DNA of 64,000 nt from Pogostemon cablin (Eukaryota; Streptophyta; Magnoliopsida; Lamiales; Lamiaceae). A program made the translations under genes and the position numbers. Of this stretch, positions 11,809-22,307 are shown piece by piece; the first letter of the stretch is position 1; every line of letters starts with the position of its first letter. The DNA lies in contig CM043001.1 in the NCBI GenBank assembly GCA_023678885.1, positions 6,396,001 through 6,460,000 on the forward strand, given 5' to 3'. Below the pieces are notes generated by a model that saw nothing but the letters and a program-made list of their open reading frames with translations, ran no database searches and was not told the origin of the DNA.

Positions 11809-12129
11809 GACTGCGGTGGTTGTTTGGTCTGCGGCGGTGAAGGATTTCGGCGGGGAGTCGAGAGGAGCACTGCTGGTTAGGGCTTTAGGGATTTGTTGTT
11901 TATTTTTTTTATTTAAAAAATAAAATAAAATTTATGTTTCTTTTCTAAAATATACTCCATAAAAATAATATTTTAAATTTTAATTATTAATAATGATATT
12001 TATTGAATAATTTAAATTACTATAATTTATACTACTGTGAAAAATTAATTTGTGCTGGAAAATATTTGGGTGATTCATAGTGCAACAATTTTACTTATTA
12101 TTTATTTGGGTGATTCTCCTTGTTAAATA

Positions 12130-13299
12130 TTTTCAAAAGTATAATAATGGTGAATAGTGGTCAATATTCCACTAATTCATTTATTCTACACATTCCACTT
12201 CAATTATTCTGCACATTTCATTTCTTTTGGATGTCTTGTGTACTTCATCCGGATAATATTGAAACTTGTTTTTCTGTTCTCCATAGAGTAATCTTTAGCT
12301 TCACCATCTCTATCTTGAAAATTCTCAAATTTGAATCTTCTGGGTGAGCTTGAATATATTCTTTAAGATCCTCTGAGTATGTTTTCAAGGCACTAATTTG
12401 ATACTTGACTCGATGCTTTATATTTTTGAATTTTCTGACTCTTCCTTCTCTAGATACAGATTCAATATAAATATATGGTTCGTCCCATATCATATTTAAT
12501 TCATCCCACATCAGATCTGGGTCTCCATATTCTTGATAAGTTTCTTTTAGAATGGCTTATCTTTCTTCCTTGTGCTGCTATTAATGAACTTAATTTTTGG
12601 AGCCTCCATAGAGTGACTTTAATTCTAAATATTTCTATATTAATGCGCTCTCTGAATATTTCATCATCATATTCTTTGAGATCTTTCTGGAATGCTATTA
12701 GTGCTCCTTGTAAAGCTGGAATCTGATCTCTGATCCAGGCTCTATGATTTCTGTATCTTTTTATTTCACCATCAGGAGTCCAAATATGAACAGTTGCTAG
12801 TGGTCTTTCCCATATATCTTCCATACATAACCAGGCAAACTCATGGTAGAAGATATTTTCCCAAAATCTGGTAGAAGATATTCTCCAGAGACATGGACAC
12901 CATCTTCAGTTTAACCAAATTCTGGTTTCCATTTCCATACCCAAGGTATACCAAATTCGATGAAAAAGTAACAGGCAGATTGGCCTCTTATTTTATAGCT
13001 ATCAGCTTTGGGTGATACAATAGGCCACTCTTCCATATGACTTCTTGCAATATCACGAAGAATTTTCGTTGCTGGTGGTCCAAATATTTTCCACCAAGTG
13101 AAAAACCAATTAGGAATTGGTCTGTGAAAAATATTTTCACATATTTTTATGAGCCAAGTATGACTTTTTTTTTTTATTTTGATAATAAAGGGTTTTATAA
13201 AATCCCTCTAAATAATCCCATTAATTTGCATTTGCTTTCATAGGGGGATTATTTAGATTAGCATTAGGAGATATAATCTCTTTTTCCGCCATTGGAGTA
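12130..13299 (-). pseudogene. Pararetrovirus second ORF, 3' part, inverted
   Basis: This is the continuation of the viral ORF that is cut at 8564, now on the opposite strand. Reading leftward from 13299, a WWKIFGPPATKIL segment and a FGIPWVWKWKPEF segment follow, then two open pieces at 12824-12501 and 12511-12245. These last two resemble each other (both have W-x-x-P near the start, QIPAL or QISAL, LKEY, and KVTLWR or KITLWR near the end), so the protein carried a duplicated module of about 85 residues. Stops and shifts break it. After the stop near 12245 the DNA is AT-rich with no ORF. Confidence 0.7.
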
Positions 13300-13302
13300 A
13301 TA

Positions 13303-13450
13303 CACTACTAGAAAAAAGGTTATAGACATCACAGAACAGACATCGGTTTTTCATGAAATATGATGTCTATTGGTTAAAATCCGATGTCTTTTCTAGAATC
13401 GATGTCTATCAGCGTAAAAATACGCTGATGTAAAGTTTTTATTTTTCTCT
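13303..13450 (-). mobile_element. CACTA transposon, opposite end (reversed)
   Basis: CACTACTAGAAAAA occurs again at 13303, preceded by ATA (13300-13302), the complement of the TAT that flanks the left end. GACATCGG-type half-sites follow (13336, 13381, 13397 region), matching the array at 8584-8930. A CACTA element should have inverted ends; here both ends read in the same direction, so this arm has been turned round together with the virus fragment to its left. The inner limit is not defined. Confidence 0.7.
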
Positions 13451-13986
13451 CCATCTCCCTTGTAAAAGTATTGTGGTATTAAATAAAAGTTGAAGTTGTT
13501 TGGAGCATCTTTAAGCAAGTAAGTAATTTATTTTACTGTAATTTATTTTATAATTGTTGTAATATTGTTTATTTCCGCCTATTATGGCCAGCTAATCTCT
13601 TTGTATTAAACCATGCCTTTATAGATTCATACTCCTTCCATGGATTCTATATCTATTTGATGTTAAGAATCCATGATTAATTATGTTAAGTTTGATCAAG
13701 GTTGAGACTAAGGTTTGAGCTTGTAAAGAATAATATGGATTTAATGTTTTATGCCCTCAAGCCTATTTAGCCGATGAATGGCACTGTTTGGCGTTATGGG
13801 GTTCTTTTGTTAAATTCAATACATTCGATGTGGTCCTCAGTAAACTCCTTCTAATCTCGTAATAGTACCTTTGGATCATGCTTAACATAACATAATCATG
13901 CGATCCTTATTTACAGATGGTATCTAAATTTTTGAATTGATCTCAAGATTTATATTATCCTGGATATATCATATATGTGCATATAA
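13450..13986 (+). other. Probable pararetrovirus intergenic region and terminal redundancy
   Basis: No gene is seen at 13450-13924. Positions 13925-13986 repeat 2637-2698, the very start of the virus, with two or three mismatches, and are preceded by TGGTATCT, which resembles a worn initiator-Met primer site. A pararetrovirus genome is circular, so the start sequence recurring downstream of the last ORF is what a tandem or terminally redundant insertion would give. That 13450-13924 is the intergenic promoter region of the virus is an inference. Confidence 0.5.
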
Positions 13987-13992
13987 AAAGGG

Positions 13993-14238
13993 ATGAGATT
14001 AATTATTAGCATCAGATTTGAAAAATCTTTAGAATATTTAAGTTTATCTCAGACAGATTTGATACTTTACTTTCGAAGATTTGAGAAGGTAGAAGAAATG
14101 TTTAATCAGCAACCGCGTAGTTATGTGGCTATTGCAAAAGAAAGTTATATGGGTCAAGTAAGGGAAAAATTGTTGCAATTTGTCCACTTCAATTCAATGA
14201 CGAATTTTCGTGAACAAAATATAAGGGGGCATTTGTAA
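13993..14238 (+). other. Unassigned small ORF before a polypurine tract
   Basis: An 81-codon ORF with no family I recognise (contains RRFEKVEEMFNQQPRSYV). Its stop falls just inside the LTR that starts at 14234, so it is most likely the 3' end of the internal region of that retrotransposon. Nothing else in 13987-14233 supports a host gene. Confidence 0.3.
14221..14231 (+). other. Polypurine tract of LTR retrotransposon
   Basis: ATAAGGGGGCA lies three bases before an LTR that starts TGTAA. This is the position and composition of a plus-strand primer, so the LTR to its right is a 3' LTR of a + strand element. Confidence 0.6.
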
Positions 14239-15119
14239 ACAGATGAATTTTATTGCTTAATAAATAAAATTCAAAAATAAATATATTAGATATTGATTAA
14301 ATATTTATTTATTAAAAAATTTAAATAAATTAATTTCTAAAATAAATAAATAAATAATTAATAATTAATATAATTATTTGAGCCCAAATCCAAGTCAAAT
14401 GGGCTCAATTCAAGTCAAGTGGGCCTGACCCAAGTCAACAAGTCCAGCAAATCAAATCCAGCATGCCTAATTAAATTAAATAGGTCCAAATCAAATCCAG
14501 CAGGCTTATTTAAATTAAATAGGCTCATATCTAGTCCAGCAGACTTAATTAAAGGAGAAAAGCCCAACATATCTTTTTAAGGAGAAAATATCTCACAAGT
14601 GGTTATTTCCTCCACCTATAAATAAGGGCTTCAGTCCCCATTCCATTCACTCTGAAAATCCTGAAGATCTGAAGAATTCCGGAGACCAAGTTCAAGATCT
14701 TCAAGTCAAGAACATTCAAGATATTCAAGTCAAGTTCAAGTTATATTCAAGTCAAGAACAGTAGCCGATCAGAGATCAAGGTGCTAAGCCTCTCCGATCC
14801 GGTGTTCTTCAAGTTAAAGTCAACGACGTTCTACCAAATTGAATGACGTTCTTCGCAGAAGTCTCTCAAGTCAACGTTCGATCCGAATAAAGGCTCAACA
14901 CCTCTGGACAAGCGTTTTAAAGCCCCTAAAATTGAGCTCAGACAAGCTTCATCCGAAGATCCGGCTTGGAAAGTTGAAAAAGTCAAGAAGTCAACTGAAG
15001 AGAGCAATCAGAGGATAAATAGAAGTTGTTTACTCAATTCTCAAGTTTAATCCATCTTGAATTATCATTGTAATTTCTTTTGTGTTTATTATTCAATAAA
15101 TATAAATTTTGTTGTTACA
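14234..15119 (+). mobile_element. LTR (3' LTR of a truncated retrotransposon)
   Basis: The 886-bp segment starts TGTAAACAG and ends GTTGTTACA, so it has TG...CA ends and a 5-bp TGTAA/TTACA inverted repeat. A CTATAAATAAGG TATA-like box near 14616 is followed by the CAAG-rich leader typical of plant LTRs. A polypurine tract precedes it. No second LTR is in the window, and the 5-bp flanks (gcatt and cctat) do not match, as expected when the other LTR is missing. Confidence 0.65.
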
Positions 15120-15121
15120 CC

Positions 15122-15354
15122 TATAAAAAATGCTTAAAAATTATTCGCTAAATATAATTATTTTCGTGTAAAACACATATGAGATAATTATAAACATAAA
15201 TAAAGAAATAATTCGATAACAAAATTCAAACAATACCAAAATCGGATGAGAAAAGCTCAAACTTATTCATACAGATACATAACAGTATTAAAAAAAATAT
15301 CAACAATCCTATAATAAAATGCTTACCGTGCAATGCACAGACATGAAATACTAG
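15122..15354 (+). mobile_element. Helitron 3' terminus
   Basis: The end reads CCGTGCAATGCACAG, a small hairpin (GTGC, loop AAT, GCAC at 15328-15338), then 12 bases, then CTAG at 15351-15354 followed by T. This is the hallmark 3' end of plant Helitrons. The 5' end of this nonautonomous element is not identified, so the extent to the left is unknown. Confidence 0.65.
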
Positions 15355-16140
15355 TGATTTATAAAACTAAAAAAAAATTCCATAATTAACTTTTCAATCT
15401 ACGTTACATAAACATCTATAACAAAATTTCTTGTGAGATGATGTTTATATGAGATGATTTGTAAAACATGTTAAAATATGATTGTTATATATGTATAGTA
15501 TGCTTATTGATATTTAAAATATGTACGGATAGTTGTATTAGAATTGTGTAACTTTATGTGGAATAATTAATTATTTGGTTTGGTCCCGCTCCAAAAAAAA
15601 AAAGAAATATAAATCTTAAGGGATCTGCTATTCGCACCCCCGAAAAATATTTAATTAACATAATTATCCTTTTAAAATTTATATCTATTCAGTTGTTGCA
15701 ATCGAACAGTCATGTAACTTATCTGCTTGGTTGCAATAATCGTAACAGAACAAAGAATAATTATGTTAATTTAAATATATAATCGAACCGAACAAAAAAT
15801 TACTATATTAGTTTAAATATTTTTGGGCTACGTTCAATAATTTCGAAATTGCGATTAGCCGATCCCAAATCTAAATTTTAGACGAATCAACAAAATGTAA
15901 AACTTAAATTATAACACACGCAATGAGAGAATATTAAATAATTATACTCTTGATCCACTTTCGAAAAATAAATGAAACTTTATAAAATTAATAAAATTGT
16001 CCGAGATATCTCCCCAAAAAACAGATTTACCACATTAATTTTCGTTCCCATCCATATTAATCCCAAATGCGCAAAGGGCAAATATGTCATTTCGTCTCGA
16101 TCAACCGGCCCTTAACCCCTATAGGAGTTGGTGGACACTT
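15355..16140. other. Intergenic DNA upstream of calreticulin
   Basis: AT-rich DNA without an ORF or recognisable element. It leads into the calreticulin promoter. Confidence 0.5.
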
Positions 16141-16151
16141 CGTGTTAGCTC

Positions 16152-16170
16152 CCAATCCCCAATCGCCACG
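16152..16170 (+). promoter_or_regulatory. ER stress response element (ERSE)
   Basis: CCAAT (16152-16156), exactly nine bases, then CCACG (16166-16170). This matches the ERSE consensus CCAAT-N9-CCACG, bound by NF-Y together with ER-stress bZIP factors (bZIP28/bZIP60 in plants). It lies 163 bp upstream of the calreticulin ATG, and calreticulin is a known target of the unfolded protein response. Confidence 0.85.
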
Positions 16171-16192
16171 TAATATAAATGACAGCCAAATG

Positions 16193-16200
16193 CCACGTGG
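16193..16200 (+). promoter_or_regulatory. CCACGTGG palindrome (G-box / UPRE-like)
   Basis: A perfect CCACGTGG palindrome 23 bp downstream of the ERSE, with CCAAA ten bases upstream of its start. It is a candidate second bZIP-binding site for the calreticulin promoter. Confidence 0.6.
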
Positions 16201-16332
16201 CGATTCTTTATTCGTCGACGAATTCGCAAATGCCCGCGTCAGACTGGAACCCCGAGTTTGTATTCGGCAGAAACTTGCACCTACTTAAACCCCTCACTCA
16301 CTCATAGTTTTGCTCTAGAAGCTAACGCAACC

Positions 16333-19300
16333 ATGGCGATGGTTCAGAGAAGATCGCAGAAAACAAATTCTAATTTTCTCTCTCTTGCTATTACTCTCTC
16401 TCTCCTCCTCGCCGTCTCCTCTGCCGCAGTATTTTTCGAGGAGCGCTTCGATGGTATCGTCTTTCGTTCGCTCAATCTAATAAGCTCATTCTTCGAGTCA
16501 ATTTTGCATGGTTTTTGGATATTTGTAGTTGAATGACTAAGTGGAGTTTTCTGTTTGGGCCGATCTGATTGTTTTTTTGAGGAATGATGTGCCTGAGGTT
16601 CCTCAGCATTTAATTGAGATCAATTTATCGGTAGATCTAATGCAGTTAACATTTTCTCAGTTGTGTTTGTATGCTCGTTAATTATGATATTTGAATTCTG
16701 AAATCAATTGATACCGGAATGTGTTGAGAAAAAATGCCTGTGAACTTGTGTGTTTGACTTTTGTGAATTGTGTGCTATAAATGTTCTGAAGAAGAAGTTA
16801 ACCATATTTCACTAATCGAATATTCTAAAAATGTTTGTACAGTAAATCCAATCTAATCCAAAAGATTTGACTCAGTTGCTATTTATAGATATAATTAGAA
16901 GTCTAGGAAAATACATTTGAAAAGGTGAAAGTTTAATACATGAAGAAGAAGTATAACTATGTAAATGGCTTTCTGTAACTCTGAAGTTGTAATGGAAAAT
17001 TGTTGGTTGATGTTGTTTGGATCAGCATTTCTAATTACATTCGGAATGTGTTATGTAAAGAACTGTCATTTAGTGACAACACGCAAGTAGTTGAATGCTA
17101 TGTCTCTAAATTTCTGGATTTAAATGTACATAATATCTCTACAGTGTTGCTATTTTAAGAAGGGTGTCTCCAAAGAAATTTAGTTGATTGTGCAATGTTA
17201 TAAATGGGGATGACAATTGTCTGGTTTAAACCCAGCCCCTAACACTCATGTCATATTGATGGTTGGTGTAAACTGGATCCAATGGTCTGTGTGACGAGTA
17301 AAAACTTAAATCAACATTTTTAAGTGTCTTGTCTGTTTTATTGGTTCCTCACCTAATTTATAGTATTAACTAACAAGAGCAACATGGGATTTTAAAAGGG
17401 TTTATCCTGCCTGGCCCTGGTTTCCTCGGTGATTGTTGAGTGAGGTAGGGCAGGACCTGCCATAGGTCAACATCCCCCTTGGTGAGGTTAGTTTTGGGTT
17501 TGGCCAACCTATCCCAATTTTCTCCACTGGCGTCCCAATTGAAAAATTAGTGGGTTTGATCATTGATGAGTTAGTGATATTGGTGTCACTACCAATTGCC
17601 AAGTCAATAGCTCTTTTATTTATTTATTTTCTCTTAATTGATATCTCTCTTCTTTGCTGAAATGCTTCCTGTTTTACTGAGATAAAAGCAACTACTTTGT
17701 AAAATAATTGATAACCAGTTGTTTACTTTGTTGTCTTATATTAAGATGATAATTTAATTGCTGCTCTTCTTATTGTGGTTTCTTTATTCATTATTTGTTA
17801 TAGATGGATGGGAGAGTCGATGGGTCAAATCTGACTGGAAGAAAGATGAAAGCTTGGCTGGCGAGTGGAATTACACTTCTGGAAAATGGAATGGAGACGC
17901 TGATGACAAAGGTATCGACTCATTTTGCACTTGCACAGCCAATGTGTATAATCAATTTACGGGGTTGAAATGCAATGTTTTTTTTATGTTTTTACCACAG
18001 GTATCCAAACCAGTGAAGACTATAGGTTCTATGCCATTTCTGCCGAATTCCCTGAATTCAGCAACAAGGATAAGACCTTGGTTTTTCAGTTTTCTGTGAA
18101 GCATGAACAGAAGCTTGACTGTGGTGGTGGATACATGAAATTACTCAGTGGTGAAGTTGACCAGAAGAAATTTGGTGGCGACACTCCTTACAGGTTTATT
18201 CATTATGTTTCTTTCATAATCCCTGAACTTATTTAATTTGTCTACCCAATGCAATGGATTATTGATTTTATAATTTGGATAACTGCAGTATCATGTTTGG
18301 ACCAGACATTTGTGGCTACAGCACCAAAAAGGTTCATGCTATTCTCACATACAACGGGACAAACCATTTAATCAAGAAGGATGTCCCATGTGAGACTGAT
18401 CAACTGACTCATGTATATACTTACATCCTTCGTCCCGATGCTACTTACAGCATCCTCATTGATAATGAGGAGAAGCAGACTGGCAGCTTGTACTCTGACT
18501 GGGACATTTTGCCTCCAAAACAAATCAAGGACCCCGAGGCCAAGAAGGTTGGTTACTGTACCTATACATCAAATTTAGTTCTTCTAATTTTTCTATCTCT
18601 GGGCCGCATTCTGATATAATTTTCTTATTCCAATGCCAGCCTGAGGATTGGGATGATAAGGAATACATTCCTGACCCTGAAGACAAGAAGCCAGAGGTAA
18701 ATTATGTATTTATATTTTTGAGAATTTCATCTTTTTCTAGGAAGAAAGCATGCAAAAATTAATTGTTTTGAATTCATAACAAACTTTGTAACATGTATGT
18801 TGACAGGGTTATGATGACATTCCAAAGGAGATTCCAGATGCTGATGCCAAAAAGGTAACTCAATCACACTACCCGGTGTATCTTTTATACGAGAAGCTAG
18901 TAACTGATATCCTTACATATAATTGATTTAAATATGCAGCCAGAGGACTGGGATGATGAGGAGGATGGTGAGTGGACTGCACCAACCATTCCAAACCCAG
19001 AGTACAAGGGACCATGGAAGGCAAAGGTTTGGTGAAATTTCAGTTTTGGCTTATCGGTATTACTTATTAGATGGACTGTGTTTGTGAATGATCTTTTCTT
19101 TTACCAGAAAATTAAGAACCCCAACTACAAGGGCAAGTGGAAGGCACCACTGATTGATAACCCAGGTATATTTTAGTCTCTTGATAACATTTTTGTGCAT
19201 CTCATTCTCAAACATACTTGATTTTAATGTGTTGTGATCACGATTTTTCGCATGATTACAGAATTCAAGGATGACCCTGAACTCTATGTGTTCCCAAATT

Positions 19301-20137
19301 TGAAGTACGTAGGAATTGAGCTGTGGCAGGTAAAGATAATTTTACCTCGTGTTTTGAGCGTCATTATAATTTCTCCATTGATTTAAATGAATGTATACAT
19401 TTCTTAGCATTTGAAACTATTTTGCTTTGCAGGTGAAATCTGGAACCTTGTTTGATAATGTCCTTATATGTGATGATCCTGAGTATGCTAAGAAGCTAGC
19501 AGAAGAAACATGGGGCAAGCAAAAGGATGTATGTGATATTTGTTTCAGAAATTGATTTCTCAACCTTATTTCCTTTAAAAGAGGTTGTCTGCTGTGTGAA
19601 TGCTTACTATAACATGATGATATTGCAGGCTGAGAAGGCTGCTTTTGATGAGGCGGAAAAAAAGAGAGAAGAGGAGGTATGCTCCATCATCACGAATAAA
19701 TTTCTTCCCACTGGATGGATGCATAGCATAACCTTGTTAACAAACACTATTATTTTTATTTTATTTTGACTACTAATTATTTCAACTGAACCCGTATTTC
19801 TGTTTTCAGGAATCAAAGGATGAACCAGCTGATTCTGATGTAAGATTAAATTCTTCTTTCATATATTTTAATAGCCTCCAATATGTCTTGTATGTAATTC
19901 TTGATGAATACGCTCCTTCATTTCACAGTCTGAGGATGGAGCCGAGTCTGATGCTGAAGGTGATGATGCCGAAGACGATGCCAAATCAGACCCTGTGGAA
20001 GAACCAGCAGCCACAGTCGACGACAATGCACACGTAAGAGTTAACATTTTCTTTTTCTCTTCATTCTTATGCTTGGTATATTTCTCATTTCACTTCTAAT
20101 GGTTTGTTTTTTTCTTCTCTTGCAGGATGAACTGTAG
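16333..20137 (+). CDS. CRT: Calreticulin (CRT1/2 type), 14 exons
   Basis: This is the Ca2+-binding lectin chaperone of the ER lumen, which folds glycoproteins and buffers calcium. Exons: 16333-16453, 17804-17911, 18001-18193, 18289-18547, 18640-18696, 18807-18854, 18940-19026, 19108-19165, 19262-19329, 19433-19528, 19629-19676, 19810-19839, 19929-20033, 20126-20137. All introns are GT-AG and phases agree, giving 429 residues. A signal peptide (about 1-34, LSLAITLSLLLAVSSA) is followed by FFEERFDDGWESRW. Both family signatures are present, KHEQKLDCGGGY (110-121) and IMFGPDICG (142-150), with the conserved Cys pair C117/C149 and a glycosylation sequon at N163. The P-domain (about 215-310) has the three PEDWD-type and three GxW-type repeats. 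An acidic tail ends in HDEL; H is in exon 13 and DEL in a 12-base last exon. The start is the first ATG of MAMVQRRS. The promoter carries an ERSE. Confidence 0.97.
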
Positions 20138-20834
20138 AGCGCGTGTTGCTTTGATTGCTGTAACATTTCATTGACATTGTGCCATCCATATTCGAAATCA
20201 TCCAGTTCATTATCCAAAATTTTTCTCTAAAAAAAATATTTATTAGCATGTAGTTTTTTCTAGGGAAACACTGGCTGTTCGAAGGTGCAAATGATGAACT
20301 TATTTGGTTCACTCTTAATTGAGTTTGGCAAAAGAGAAGAGATTTTGGTTGTTGATTACTGAGTCTGAAACTAACCATTAATTCTACTGTCCTAGTTTAA
20401 GTAATAAAGATTAACCCACCCTAGATTGGCAAGAAAACGATATATACTGGAAATCATGACATAGAGATGCTTGGATTGTTCAATTTCACTAGGGACTTGA
20501 TTTAATTTGATATATTTATATGGATATGTATGCTAGTTATTGTTCAAAATAAGTTGCTATCATCATAGGTAAAAAAGATAGTGCAATCCAAGCATTATCA
20601 TCAACATGATAAGTGTGACAATAAATGATGCATCTTAACTGAAAATGAAAACGAAATTAGCATAACGAAACAATAACAAAGAGTTCCATGGAGCATCTTA
20701 ACAGAAAATTATATGGCCCAAATGTTGTGTATAAAAGATACCATGAAATTTTAACAAAACAATTGGAAAAGGAAGCTTTTAGTGGAATATTTATTAAACA
20801 CAAATAATATGATTGGAATATTCAATCATTCGCT
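20138..20834. other. Intergenic DNA between convergent genes
   Basis: This holds the 3' UTRs of calreticulin (+) and the stress protein gene (-). AATAAAG at about 20403 is a possible poly(A) signal for calreticulin. No ORF or repeat is supported. Confidence 0.5.
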
Positions 20835-22307
20835 TTAATTTGTGGGCTTCTTCACAATTAAAACAGGGCACTTCGCCTTCTGTACACAGTGGTTGCTTAC
20901 ACTACCCAGAAATGCCCTGTCATCACAAACAACAACTATCATTTCATTAATTAATCCACATAAATCAAATACAATCCTAAATTAACTGTGAGACATGATT
21001 AGATTGTTGATAAATAAAACCTTCGATTACAAGGTGATACCAGAACTACTTTTCAGGTAAAATGGAAAATTACTCTATAGTATGAGAGACCGATATAAGA
21101 TAACTATTTACCCATTTCGTTGTTTTTGATAAAACCCAGTATATTCTAAAGAGTAATCTTTAGTAGTATCTAAAAGAATAACCCTTCTCTGCATCATACA
21201 TACTTTGCATACTAAAATCTTTTTTATTGATAACCAATTTTGTAATCGAAAATCAATTTATATAATGGATATGAAAATTTTATAATTTTTAAAAGTACAT
21301 AAAAAGAAAAATTAAACAATCGGGAAAGCAAAATAAAATGAGGATGATAGAATAACCTTTTAATTGCACCATAGCCATGGGATCCCATGACTAGAAAGTC
21401 AACGTTGAGTCTGTGGGCTACATTACAGATAACATCCCTGGGATCACCATACTCTGTCATCGTCTCCACCTTAGCCTGCATACACCCCACAACACACCAT
21501 CACTGCCATATCAGGATGACCTCATTATTATCATGTAACCATTGCTAAGCCTTGAAATATATTAATTAGTTTCGTTTCAAATAAGCTGTGATACTGTTAT
21601 TTTTCAAATGATATCGTCTATTCCATTTCCATCTCCTATTCTATTAATTAGATTCTTATTATGTATCACAATCAGTTACCAAAATTCACCCCATATCCCA
21701 AGGGTTTAATGGTAATTTGTGCGGTATAATTTTTTTAATATTGTAAAACACAAGATATAGATAGACTAGGGAGATGTCCCACAAAAATTGACATATTTTT
21801 CTTTTTATGTACCTAATACCCACAAAATAATTAATTATATTTATATGGGATCACACACACTCCCACATGCAACTAGTACAACTATTCACTTATCACAACA
21901 CATTAAAATAGTAATTAATTATCAGCAATTAATTTCAGTAAATTTATTATTGTTATAATTAAATACCTGGGAATTTAGGTCCATGCATATTCTGGAAGCT
22001 TTCTCTAGAACCTTCTGAGCCACCTCGTCTGCATATTTCTCTATCATCGTTATTATGTTGGACGCATATACATACCCTGATATACGAACACAATTACAAA
22101 ACAACCATTGGAAACTAATCTTACGAATCTTCCCTCACAATTACCTGTGGAGTCCATGGCTGAGTAGATGGCTACGGGTGTTTTGGCGTAGAGGAGGACG
22201 AGGGTATCTTGGGGATTGTGTATATTGTTGAGGCACCATGAGAGGGCGTAGGTGCTCTCATCGCCTTCATCAACGCATATCAATATCTTGCGCACTTTTT
22301 CCGCCAT
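20835..22307 (-). CDS. Universal stress protein (UspA family), ATP-binding type
   Basis: This encodes a small single-domain universal stress protein of 157 residues. Exons on the minus strand: 22307-22145, 22076-21967, 21475-21357, 20916-20835; all introns GT-AG, phases consistent. It starts MAEKVRKILICVDEGDES (beta-1 and the conserved D) and contains MGSHGYGAIKRAFLGSVSN (121-139), giving the ATP-binding pattern G-x2-G-x9-G-S at G122, G125 and G135-S136, then CPVLIVKK near the C-terminus. An in-frame TTG two codons further upstream is not used: the ATG at 22307 gives the usual family N-terminus. Such proteins are cytosolic or nuclear, and this one lacks a kinase fusion. Plant members respond to drought, hypoxia or hormones, but nothing here fixes the specific role. 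Confidence 0.93.

Larger units (their letters stand above)
8565..11930 (+). mobile_element. CACTA transposon, first arm with captured host DNA
   Basis: The element begins with CACTACTAGAAAAA at 8565, directly after the 3-bp target site TAT (8562-8564). It continues into a dense subterminal repeat array. No transposase remnant is visible. Instead, the interior carries minus-strand pieces of host genes (an exon-like piece near 9240-9370, HSP90 at 10250-10930, eS17 at 11383-11808), the make-up of a Pack-CACTA. The right limit is uncertain: an AT-rich stretch at 11900-12120 separates it from the inverted virus fragment, and one inversion breakpoint must lie nearby. Confidence 0.7.

Noticed and set aside
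17402..17602. Minus-strand ORF in calreticulin intron 1
   Set aside because: No family resemblance; lies wholly within an intron.
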